Assembly: GCA_964539615.1 (NCBI GenBank)
Contig: CAZIJP010000055.1
Location: 1-16,071 of the forward strand
Length of the DNA: 16,071 nucleotides
DNA from: CAYRFE01 sp964539615
GTDB taxonomy: Bacteria; Macinerneyibacteriota; Macinerneyibacteria; Macinerneyibacteriales; CAYRFE01
Direction of reading: 5' to 3'
Positions 1 to 6,490 of this stretch are shown in pieces. The notes under the pieces are model-generated. The model was not told the DNA's origin and searched no databases. It saw only the letters and a list, made by a program, of their open reading frames with translations. Position numbers and translations under genes: made by a program. Position 1 is the first letter of the stretch; each line of letters opens with the position of its first letter.

Positions 1-148
1 GTTGTTCATCTATCAGCCGAACGTTCATTTTTCCGTTTACGCCGGAATGACCTATACCGGTGATGATCTGCGGATCGGCACGCCCTTGGCGGATGACCGT
101 TCACAGGTTTGGTTTGTGAAAATTTCTGCTTCCACCGATATTCTCTGA
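1..148 (+). CDS. DUF5916-type outer-membrane protein, 3' end only
   Basis: The window opens inside a gene read in the frame starting at position 2 and ending with TGA at 146-148. The 48 visible residues match the last residues of the complete gene at 459-2606 closely: both contain the run LFIYQPNVHFS, then YAGMTY, then GDD, and both end in a short beta-strand-like segment (KIS.. ..D.L). The nucleotide sequence is also very similar over the first 70 or so bases. It is therefore the C-terminal end of a tandem paralogue, presumably the last strands of an outer-membrane barrel. The N-terminal domain lies outside the window, so the family assignment rests only on this similarity. A terminator follows 17 nt after the stop. 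Confidence 0.85.
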   Translation, partial: LFIYQPNVHFSVYAGMTYTGDDLRIGTPLADDRSQVWFVKISASTDIL

Positions 149-165
149 TTTCAATACTTATTCTT

Positions 166-194
166 AAAGGCGCTTTGAAAAGCGCCTTTTTTTT
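166..194 (+). terminator. Rho-independent terminator of the upstream DUF5916-type gene
   Basis: A perfect 10-bp stem, AAAGGCGCTT (166-175) pairing with AAGCGCCTTT (180-189), closes a TGAA loop and runs into eight T residues (187-194). It sits 17 nt after the TGA of the partial gene and separates it from the next paralogue. Confidence 0.9.
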
Positions 195-458
195 CTTACA
201 TCGTTATAGATCAAAAAATGTAAAACTCAAAAAGAGTGTAATTTGTTGATGTTAAGTATTTCTACACTCTTAAAATCACTAAAATATAGAAATATTGATA
301 GAAAACATAAAAAACGCTACTAACTATAGTTTGTATTGTATATTTGACTTTTATGTGGTATTTGTAATGAAACAAATTTCAAGTGCCGGTGTCTAATCAG
401 TAAGCGAAAAGGTGAATAGTTAGTTTACTCATGAGAAAGAAAAGGAGGGACGCATTCT
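195..458 (+). promoter_or_regulatory. AT-rich leader/regulatory region upstream of the complete DUF5916 gene
   Basis: These 264 bases are strongly AT-rich and hold no credible ORF. They must carry the promoter of the 459 gene, but I cannot pin one down. TTGACT at 344-349 is a good -35-like hexamer without a well-spaced -10, and TAAAAT at 271-276 has only a poorly spaced -35. Structured elements are a 9-bp inverted repeat (232-240 with 263-271) and a perfect 10-bp palindrome AACTATAGTT (322-331). The Shine-Dalgarno AAGGAGG lies at 442-448. Confidence 0.5.
232..271. repeat. Inverted repeat AAGAGTGTA-N22-TACACTCTT
   Basis: The arms 232-240 and 263-271 are perfect 9-bp reverse complements separated by 22 AT-rich bases. 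No T-run follows on either strand, so it does not look like a terminator. It could be a bipartite operator or a large-loop RNA hairpin; the function is unknown. Confidence 0.55.
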
Positions 459-2606
459 ATGAAACGTTTTACAGGTCTTGTCTTGATCATTATGTGCCTG
501 ACAAGCAGCGTTGTGTTCGCAGCCGGGACGATCAATATTCCGAAGGTTGAACGAGCTCCGTTATTGGATGGATCGATCAGCGAGGGCGAGTGGGTAAATG
601 CGCATACATTTGACCGGTTCTATCAGGTGTTACCGGGTGACAATGCTCAGCCTTCAGAACGAACGATCATGTATATGATGTATGATAATGATAAGATCTA
701 TATTGCGGCACAATGTTATGTGACTGATAAATCGACCATAAAAAATTTCCACTGTCAGCGCGATGATCTCAGCAGCACCGATAGAATCTTTTTATTTTTT
801 GATACGTTTAATACGAAAGAAAAATCGTATGTTTTTGTCGTCAATGTCAACAACGAACAGGCGGACGGTGTTTTTACCATCAATGGTCAGGATAACTCCG
901 TGAATATGCCGTTCCAGTCGGCTGCTGCTATGACCGATTACGGTTACAATATCGAGTTTGCTATCCCGTTGAAGTCACTTTCATTCAATGCGGGTGACAA
1001 TGCAAAGTGGGGTGTGTTTTTCCGACGCTTTATCGCCGACAGCAGTGAAGAGGTCACGCCTTTTCCGGTTGACCGATCATCATTGAGTTATTTTTCAAAT
1101 TATCAAACGATTGAGTTTTCGCATCTCCCATCTCAACAGAATTTGACCGTATTGGCCTCAGTGATATCGGATCACAAGCTGAACGAGGATGACATTTCCG
1201 GTTTCAGCGATCGCGAGACGAAGATCGATCCGGAAATGACCGTCACCTATGAACCGATGACCGGCGCTACTATCACGGCCACTATAAATCCTGACTTCAG
1301 TACGGTTGAGGCCGACTCGCTGACTATGACGGTCAATGCGCGATATCCGGTGTATTACCCGGAATTGCGCCCGTTCTTTATCGAACGAACCAATCCTTTT
1401 ACGGCTCCGTTCACGGCTTTTCACACACGTCAGATCGTTAATCCGATCTGGGGATCGAAAGTATCAATCCGTAAAAATAAGTGGTCGGTCTTCGCGCTGG
1501 CTGCACAAGACCAGGATGCACCGGCCGACCGTTTTTATGATTCTATGACCGGAGATGATGACGCATATTTTGCGTTCTCACATATCGGGTATCAATTGTC
1601 AGGAGACGGTTCATTTGTCCGTGCCTCAACGGCTGTGCGTTCATTCCGGGGCTATGAGAATTTTTTAAGCAGTCTTGACACCGTGCTTGTGTCCGGACAG
1701 AATTTCCGTATGTTGGGACAATATGTTTTTTCAGGCACCGAAATGCCTGATGCGGAGAAACAATACGGCGACGGATATTTCCTCAACGCGCAATATACAA
1801 CGGAGACATACAGCGTTTCTGTCGCAACACGCGGGATCACCGCAGAATTGCGTGATGACCTTGGATATATTCCCCGAGTAGATGTACAAAAGTATCAGTT
1901 TTTAACGCAGTATTTTTATAACGCCGCTAAAGATACTGATACCGTACGCAGTATCTCGGCAACCTTTGATACACTTCACTCGTTCAATTATGGCGGTGGA
2001 ATAAAAGAAGATTGGTATTTTACGGGAAGTACGGACATTTCTTTTTCCAACAACATGGGTGTGAATTTCGGGCACAGAGAAAATATGGATCTTTTTGCCG
2101 GCAAGGAAAATCTCATGCAAAACTGGTGGGGGCAACTATATGTTAACACCTATACATCTGTCGGCGGTGCTTTTTTTATATCGCGGGGCGTTGGTTTGTG
2201 GTACAACCCGTCATTACCGATCCGAGATGATTATACGCAGTATTCATTATCGACATTCGTTAAGCCGTCACAATGGATGACATTAACGTTTAACGGAACG
2301 TATGAAAGTATTGAAACTGCGTATTCCGCAACGATCTATGAAGCGCGTCTCCGGCTTCAATTTAACAAGAGTTTTATTTTCCGTACGATCGCTCAGTATT
2401 CCGAAGTATCTTATGATCCGTACGGTATGAGCGCTCAGTCATTGAATATCTATCCGTTGTTCATCTATCAGCCAAATGTTCATTTCTCGATCTATGCCGG
2501 CATGACCTATGCAGGGGATGATATGAAAATCATGGAGTATTCTCTTGCTGAGCAAAAGAACAAAGAGTGGTTCTTTAAGATCTCCTATGCAATGGATGTG
2601 CTGTAA
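459..2606 (+). CDS. CBM9-like/DUF5916 outer-membrane beta-barrel protein
   Basis: This 715-residue protein begins with a signal peptide (about residues 1-22, ending VFA-A). A CBM9-like, carbohydrate-binding-fold domain (about 27-220) follows, with LDG at 36-38, EGEW at 42-45, the RDD at 101-103 and an FFDT strand at 113-116. From about 225 to the end is a DUF5916 region rich in aromatic, alternating beta-strands, read as an outer-membrane barrel. The family hallmark block NPDFSTVEAD (277-286) followed by PELRPFFIE (301-309) is intact. Proteins of this family are usually annotated hypothetical; a role in glycan binding or uptake at the cell surface is plausible but unproven. The start is supported by AAGGAGG ten bases upstream. 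It is the second of at least two tandem paralogues and is followed by its own terminator, so it is probably monocistronic. Confidence 0.88.
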   Translation: MKRFTGLVLIIMCLTSSVVFAAGTINIPKVERAPLLDGSISEGEWVNAHTFDRFYQVLPGDNAQPSERTIMYMMYDNDKIYIAAQCYVTDKSTIKNFHCQRDDLSSTDRIFLFFDTFNTKEKSYVFVVNVNNEQADGVFTINGQDNSVNMPFQSAAAMTDYGYNIEFAIPLKSLSFNAGDNAKWGVFFRRFIADSSEEVTPFPVDRSSLSYFSNYQTIEFSHLPSQQNLTVLASVISDHKLNEDDISGFSDRETKIDPEMTVTYEPMTGATITATINPDFSTVEADSLTMTVNARYPVYYPELRPFFIERTNPFTAPFTAFHTRQIVNPIWGSKVSIRKNKWSVFALAAQDQDAPADRFYDSMTGDDDAYFAFSHIGYQLSGDGSFVRASTAVRSFRGYENFLSSLDTVLVSGQNFRMLGQYVFSGTEMPDAEKQYGDGYFLNAQYTTETYSVSVATRGITAELRDDLGYIPRVDVQKYQFLTQYFYNAAKDTDTVRSISATFDTLHSFNYGGGIKEDWYFTGSTDISFSNNMGVNFGHRENMDLFAGKENLMQNWWGQLYVNTYTSVGGAFFISRGVGLWYNPSLPIRDDYTQYSLSTFVKPSQWMTLTFNGTYESIETAYSATIYEARLRLQFNKSFIFRTIAQYSEVSYDPYGMSAQSLNIYPLFIYQPNVHFSIYAGMTYAGDDMKIMEYSLAEQKNKEWFFKISYAMDVL

Positions 2607-2653
2607 AATAAAAGCTTTGCAAAATGCACATTATTTGATTTGAGCCATCCTCG

Positions 2654-2694
2654 AACCCCTTCCGTTGAAATCGGAAGGGGTTTAACTTGTTTTA
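2654..2694 (+). terminator. Rho-independent terminator after the DUF5916 gene
   Basis: An 11-bp perfect stem, AACCCCTTCCG (2654-2664) with CGGAAGGGGTT (2672-2682), closes a 7-nt loop. The tail is only moderately T-rich (TTAACTTGTTTT), but the very stable stem 47 nt after the stop codon makes termination likely. Confidence 0.8.
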
Positions 2695-2852
2695 AAATCG
2701 GGAACGTTGTCACCACATCCCTTTTCGGGAGATAAAGAAAAATCAGAAAGTATGAATTTGGCAAAGTGTTCACGGTTTTAGTCATTTATAAAAAGCGGTT
2801 GCATACGGTAAACAGTTTTTTTCTGTCTGTTTTTTTATATACAACATTCGCC

Positions 2853-2881
2853 TTGATTACACGCGATCAACGCGTTAAAAT
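2853..2881 (+). promoter_or_regulatory. Sigma70-type promoter of the GT32 gene with an inverted repeat in the spacer
   Basis: TTGATT (2853-2858), a 17-bp spacer and TAAAAT (2876-2881) form a good sigma70 promoter ending 38 nt before the ATG at 2920. The spacer holds a perfect short inverted repeat, ACGCG (2861-2865)-N5-CGCGT (2871-2875), directly abutting the -10 hexamer, where a repressor could block RNA polymerase. Promoter by hexamer match; operator by inference. Confidence 0.6.
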
Positions 2882-2919
2882 GATATCGTAAGTGTTTGGC
2901 AACAGTATAAGGAGGCACC

Positions 2920-3690
2920 ATGATTCCTAAGATCATACATTATTCATGGATCAGTGATGATCCGTATCCGCCGCTTATTCAACGGTGCATGGATAGTTGG
3001 AAAAAATATGCTCCTGACTATCAGATGGTTCGTTGGGATAAAAACCGTTTTGATATCGATTCGTTGCAGTTCACGAAAGAAGCTTATATTATGAAAAAAT
3101 GGGCGTTCATATCCGATGTTCAGCGTTTACATGCGTTGTATCATTTCGGCGGGATATATCTTGATACCGATGTTGAACTTGTCAAACCGCTTGATGACCT
3201 GCTTTTTCAAAAGGCGTTCATCGGATATCATCATGGAGACCGTATTCAGATGTGGGTGCTCGGATTTGAAAAAGGTAATCCGTGGATCAAACGAATGCTT
3301 GATTATTATAATGAGAGGCCGTTTATTCGTACAGACGGCTCGGTCGACGACGAGCCCAATACGTTTATCGTTACCAACCTGTCGGAACAAGAATTCGGTT
3401 TTCGGATCGCAGATAAGCCGGACTATCTTGCCGGAGATATACGGATATACCCAGTACATTATTTTGACCCACCGGTGTTGTTACCCGGGAATAGGGGGCT
3501 TTCTCCCGAAACCTATGCGATCCATCATTACAACGGAGCATGGAAATCGGAAGAATTGCAGAAAAAAGAGCGATTGAATAAGCGTATTCAGAAAGCAAAA
3601 AATTTCATTCGATTGATAATAGGATCACGGATAGCTGAGAAACTCGGATCGCTCAAGCGTTTGTTTTTGCCGAATAAGAAACGAGCATGA
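2920..3690 (+). CDS. GT32-family glycosyltransferase (DXD type)
   Basis: This 256-residue protein looks like a capsule- or LPS-type sugar transferase of the Gly_transf_sug/Och1-like family (GT32), which moves a sugar from a nucleotide-sugar donor to a glycan acceptor. It opens with the family start IPKIIHYSW (2-10). The donor-site block runs from about 61 to 88, with the conserved SD (65-66), R69, GG (77-78) and the metal-binding DTD (82-84) in YLDTDVEL. No signal peptide is present. The last 40 residues are very basic and amphipathic (KKERLNKRIQKAK), suggesting attachment to the inner face of the membrane. The start has a strong AAGGAGG site six bases upstream. It has its own promoter and no glycan-biosynthesis neighbour on either side, so its acceptor cannot be inferred. 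No clear terminator follows. Confidence 0.88.
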   Translation: MIPKIIHYSWISDDPYPPLIQRCMDSWKKYAPDYQMVRWDKNRFDIDSLQFTKEAYIMKKWAFISDVQRLHALYHFGGIYLDTDVELVKPLDDLLFQKAFIGYHHGDRIQMWVLGFEKGNPWIKRMLDYYNERPFIRTDGSVDDEPNTFIVTNLSEQEFGFRIADKPDYLAGDIRIYPVHYFDPPVLLPGNRGLSPETYAIHHYNGAWKSEELQKKERLNKRIQKAKNFIRLIIGSRIAEKLGSLKRLFLPNKKRA

Positions 3691-3765
3691 TCCGATTCGG
3701 CAACAGACGGGGTTTCCATCAAAATAGAGACAGGTATCGCTGATTTACCCAATCAACTAATTTGC

Positions 3766-3794
3766 TTGACAAAAAGAGACTGTTCGCAGATAAT
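3766..3794 (+). promoter_or_regulatory. Near-consensus sigma70 promoter of satP
   Basis: A perfect -35 TTGACA (3766-3771), a 17-bp spacer and GATAAT (3789-3794) give the strongest promoter in the window. Transcription should begin near 3801, leaving a leader of about 74 nt before the ATG at 3875. The leader can form only a weak hairpin and I recognise no riboswitch. Confidence 0.8.
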
Positions 3795-3874
3795 GACCCG
3801 TCAAAATGAGCACGGTTCAGTTTTGTTCGTTTTGGGGCGAGTTTATAAACATAGAAAAAAGGTAAGGAGAAAAC

Positions 3875-4465
3875 ATGCAAGACATGTCTACAATCAAAAT
3901 TGCGGATACGACAGCCAATCCGGCTCCGCTCGGATTACTTGGTTTCGGACTCACGACCATTCTACTCAATCTTGCCAATGCCGGCATAATGCCGCTTTGC
4001 AGCATGATCATGGCCATGGGGATCTTCGTAGGCGGTATGGCTCAGGTCATCGTTGGCATCATGGAATGGAAAAAGAACAACACATTCGGCACCGTGGCTT
4101 TCACCGGTTACGGATTTTTCTGGATCACACTTGTAGCGATCTGGACGCTTCCGGCCATGGGGTTGGCTGAGAAGACCGACGCCGTGTCAATGGGCTATTT
4201 TCTCGTGCTTTGGGGATTGTTTACATTCGGTATGTTCATCGGTACATTGCGTTTGAACAAAGCACTTCAATTTGTATTCGGCTCTTTGGTCATTCTATTT
4301 GCTTTGCTTGCCGCTGCTGACTTTTCCGGAAATCATGATCTGAAAGTGATTGCCGGATACGAAGGTATCATTTGCGGTCTTAGCGCTTTCTATACCAGCA
4401 TGGCTCAGATCCTTAATGAAGTATACGGCAAGACTGTAATGCCGATCTGGCCTGTTAAAAAATAA
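3875..4465 (+). CDS. satP: Acetate/succinate-proton transporter, SatP (AceTr/YaaH) family
   Basis: This 196-residue inner-membrane protein belongs to the GPR1/FUN34/YaaH family and resembles E. coli SatP along its whole length (188 residues in E. coli). The family signature NPAPLGLLGFG (15-25) precedes TM1. Further family-like blocks are AMGIFVGGMAQ, the KKNNTFG loop, the LWGLFTFGMF helix, LQFVFGSL and the C-terminal LNEVYGKTVMPI. Six membrane helices are evident. The family carries acetate (and succinate) with protons across the inner membrane, usually for uptake or overflow balance. The start at 3875 is preceded by AAGGAGA five bases upstream; an in-frame ATG at 3884 is a weaker alternative. 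It is monocistronic, bounded by a near-consensus promoter and a strong terminator, which suggests high expression. No acetate-metabolism genes lie nearby. Confidence 0.93.
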   Translation: MQDMSTIKIADTTANPAPLGLLGFGLTTILLNLANAGIMPLCSMIMAMGIFVGGMAQVIVGIMEWKKNNTFGTVAFTGYGFFWITLVAIWTLPAMGLAEKTDAVSMGYFLVLWGLFTFGMFIGTLRLNKALQFVFGSLVILFALLAAADFSGNHDLKVIAGYEGIICGLSAFYTSMAQILNEVYGKTVMPIWPVKK

Positions 4466-4481
4466 TAACCTGCTCCCAGTG

Positions 4482-4507
4482 AAAAAGCGGCCTTACGCCG
4501 CTTTTTT
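4482..4507 (+). terminator. Rho-independent terminator of satP
   Basis: Stem AAAAAGCGGC (4482-4491) pairs with GCCGCTTTTT (4497-4506) around a CTTAC loop and ends in six T residues (4502-4507), 16 nt after the stop codon. Confidence 0.92.
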
Positions 4508-4535
4508 AAAACACGTAATTGATTCCGCTAACATA

Positions 4536-4563
4536 TAGTGCACTAATCCTTATTAAAGTAGTG
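4536..4563. repeat. Palindrome TAGTGCACTA with a third TAGTG arm
   Basis: TAGTGCACTA (4536-4545) is a perfect 10-bp palindrome, and a further TAGTG follows at 4559-4563 after 13 bases, so CACTA could pair with either TAGTG. It lies about 55 bases upstream of the promoter of the tandem barrel genes. Possible regulator site; no family assigned. Confidence 0.35.
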
Positions 4564-4617
4564 AACAGTATTCAGAATAAATAGATTAATTAGGAAGAAA
4601 TATAAACAATTTTTTTA

Positions 4618-4646
4618 TTGATTTATTATACGCTTAGCACTATATT
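4618..4646 (+). promoter_or_regulatory. Sigma70-type promoter of the tandem barrel operon
   Basis: TTGATT (4618-4623), a 17-bp spacer and TATATT (4641-4646) predict a start near 4653, about 22 nt before the ATG. The Shine-Dalgarno AGGAGG is at 4661-4666, eight bases before the start codon. Confidence 0.65.
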
Positions 4647-4674
4647 TCACGTGTAAAAAAAGGAGGTTGTTTTC

Positions 4675-5532
4675 ATGAAAAAAGTATTGTTTCTGGTTGT
4701 GATTGCTGCAGGCATGCTCATGTCTGTTCATGCAGAGTTTCAGTATGGCGTTAAATTTGCCGGGGCCCTTACGAGTGGAAAAGATATCATGATCAATGAT
4801 ATTTATCCGACGATTTATCCGCCGATTTTTGGTACACCTGGCGCAAAAGCGATTTCTTTTTGGGATCAGTTTATGAAAGATTCATTATCTTTTGCAGGTG
4901 GATTTACGGCAACGTACCCCATTAACGAGTGGTTTTCGATGCAGGGAGAAATCCTTTATGCCCCCAAACGTATCCACTGCGAAGCTGATAGCGATTTTCA
5001 TGATCCTTCAACGGGTAATCTCGTTCAGACGTTTAGCGATCATTTTGAACTGAAAGTTGACTACATTGATATTCCTGTCCTTGCAAAGTTCAATGCTTCA
5101 GCGGATCTTTCGGTTCTCGGCGGTGTGAGCATGTCGATTGCGGTTGCTCATCATTTTTCACGCGAAATGGCTATGACGTCATATGACCCGGACGGAGAGA
5201 TTGTTGATTGGCAGCAAATAGGAGACTACAGCGGAGAAATCGACGATCAGGTGAATACGGTTTCCTTCAATCTTCATCTCGGAACCCAGTACTACATTTT
5301 TAATAATATTTACGTAGAATTCCGTTATGTCCATTCACTGTCTCCTATGGAAAAATTTGCGGCTGTTTCGGACGAAGAACGTGCGTCCTTAGGCGGTATG
5401 TCTTCGGAAGATGTGATGGTTTGGGCATTGAGTCACCCGTTTGCCTACTATGAAACGCAGAATCCCGAACAAAAAGACGCCGGCAGTATTAAGACGGATG
5501 CGTTGTATCTGTTCACCGGGTATACTTTCTAA
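4675..5532 (+). CDS. Small outer-membrane beta-barrel protein, copy 1
   Basis: This 285-residue protein has a signal peptide (1-20, ending VHA) and then a pattern typical of 8-10-strand outer-membrane barrels of the OMP_b-brl/PorT-like type: glycine near the mature start (VKFAGALTSG), alternating strands such as FSMQGEILYAPK, YIDIPVLAKF, VSFNLHLGTQYYI and IYVEFRYVHSL, and a terminal aromatic, LFTGYTF*. Ending in phenylalanine fits recognition by the BAM outer-membrane insertion machinery. The next gene (5551-6366) is a paralogue with the same strand motifs in the same order. Function is unknown; such proteins are often structural, adhesive or channel-like. It has a strong promoter and is the first gene of a two-gene operon. 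Confidence 0.82.
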   Translation: MKKVLFLVVIAAGMLMSVHAEFQYGVKFAGALTSGKDIMINDIYPTIYPPIFGTPGAKAISFWDQFMKDSLSFAGGFTATYPINEWFSMQGEILYAPKRIHCEADSDFHDPSTGNLVQTFSDHFELKVDYIDIPVLAKFNASADLSVLGGVSMSIAVAHHFSREMAMTSYDPDGEIVDWQQIGDYSGEIDDQVNTVSFNLHLGTQYYIFNNIYVEFRYVHSLSPMEKFAAVSDEERASLGGMSSEDVMVWALSHPFAYYETQNPEQKDAGSIKTDALYLFTGYTF

Positions 5533-5550
5533 TAAAGGAATTGATAGATT

Positions 5551-6366
5551 ATGAAAAAAATATTTATAGCACTAGTATTCATAATGGCGACGGTATCATT
5601 TCTCAATGCCGAGATTCGCTACAGTGTAAAAGTGGGCGGCGGGATTACATCCGGATTCGATATCAAACAATCGTTCCCGATGTTTATGGGACCGATAAGC
5701 GCTCCGTTAACCGCACCGGCTATGCATAAAGATTTTTCGTTCGATCTTATGGGCGGATTCGCCGCAGAGTATAAACTGTCCGAAATGTTTTCGCTCCAGG
5801 CCGAAGTGCTCTATGCCCCGAAGACAGTAGCTCTGACTGCAGAGATTAAAGATCATATCGGAACGACTATTCAAAGCAGGATCGCGGATTGTACCATTGA
5901 TAATACGTATATTGACGTGCCTGTCATGCTTAAATTAAATGTTGCGAATAAATTCAGCGTTTTGGTCGGTCCGAGCGCGTCGTTTCTTATTCATAATGAT
6001 TTTGAAACGAAACTCCGTGTAGAACAATATGTAACAAATGCTCCCGGTGGCGGTATGACACAATTTTTTAGCTATGACGGGAAACTGGAAGATCAGTTTA
6101 AATCCGTTGTTTTCAATATTCATGCCGGTGTGGAGTATCCTTTGACCGAGACTATGTATGCCGAGTTTCGTTATGTGCAGGGAATAACATCCATGGAAAA
6201 ATATTACGGTATAACAACTACCGAGTACAGCGCCCTGGGCGCGGAGATGTGGACATGGGTTGCATCGCATCCGTTCATGTATTTAAGCGATTACAATCCG
6301 TGGGGCGAAGACAACGGTTCTATTGAATCGTATTCAATGACCCTCATGCTCGGGTATCGTTTCTAA
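5551..6366 (+). CDS. Small outer-membrane beta-barrel protein, copy 2
   Basis: This 271-residue paralogue of the preceding gene starts 18 nt after its stop, with AAAGGAA (5534-5540) as ribosome site. It has a signal peptide (1-20, ending LNA) and shared blocks VGGGITSG, FSLQAEVLYAPK, YIDVPVMLKLN, VVFNIHAGVEY, YAEFRYVQGITSMEKY and W..SHPF.Y, ending in the aromatic terminus LGYRF*. Differences between the copies concentrate between these blocks, where surface loops would lie; copy 1 has longer insertions there. The pair therefore looks like an old tandem duplication that has diverged mainly in exposed segments. The precise role is not recognisable. A strong terminator follows at once, so the operon holds just these two genes. 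Confidence 0.82.
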   Translation: MKKIFIALVFIMATVSFLNAEIRYSVKVGGGITSGFDIKQSFPMFMGPISAPLTAPAMHKDFSFDLMGGFAAEYKLSEMFSLQAEVLYAPKTVALTAEIKDHIGTTIQSRIADCTIDNTYIDVPVMLKLNVANKFSVLVGPSASFLIHNDFETKLRVEQYVTNAPGGGMTQFFSYDGKLEDQFKSVVFNIHAGVEYPLTETMYAEFRYVQGITSMEKYYGITTTEYSALGAEMWTWVASHPFMYLSDYNPWGEDNGSIESYSMTLMLGYRF

Positions 6367-6387
6367 TTCAAGGCACTCTCTGTTCAT

Positions 6388-6418
6388 AGGGACAAGCTTC
6401 GGCTTGTTCCTTTTTTTA
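6388..6418 (+). terminator. Rho-independent terminator with a UUCG tetraloop
   Basis: GGGACAAGC (6389-6397) pairs with GCTTGTTCC (6402-6410), one G-T pair included, around the extra-stable loop C(TTCG)G, followed by seven T residues (6411-6417). Confidence 0.93.
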
Positions 6419-6430
6419 TTCAAAAATAAC

Positions 6431-6458
6431 TTGCGTACATGGTGAAATACCGTACAAT
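6431..6458 (+). promoter_or_regulatory. Candidate promoter of the aminotransferase-lptD operon
   Basis: TTGCGT (6431-6436), a 16-bp spacer and TACAAT (6453-6458) place a start near 6465, shortly before either candidate start codon of the aminotransferase (GTG 6479 or ATG 6491). Confidence 0.5.
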
Positions 6459-6490
6459 GAAGCACAGACGAAAGAAGCGTGGTTAATACG

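Larger units (their letters stand above)
2607..2919 (+). other. Intergenic region with terminator and GT32 promoter
   Basis: This gap has no supportable gene. It contains the terminator of the DUF5916 gene near its left end (2654-2694), about 150 bases of featureless AT-rich sequence with T-runs (2816-2837), then a sigma70-type promoter (2853-2881) and a Shine-Dalgarno site for the glycosyltransferase. Confidence 0.6.

Noticed and set aside
2810..2840. T-rich stretch AACAG-T7-CTGT before the GT32 promoter as a terminator
   Set aside because: The possible stem is only four or five weak base pairs; it is more likely AT-rich spacer.
3766..4170. Open frame overlapping satP
   Set aside because: It starts at the -35 of the promoter, has no ribosome site, and reads as charged, His/Arg-rich sequence in the wrong frame of a clear SatP gene.
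4631..4650. AGCACTATATT half-site resembling the E. coli glnA NtrC site, overlapping the barrel-operon promoter
   Set aside because: Only the left half matches; the right half (TCACGTG) does not, and the match consists mostly of the -10 hexamer.
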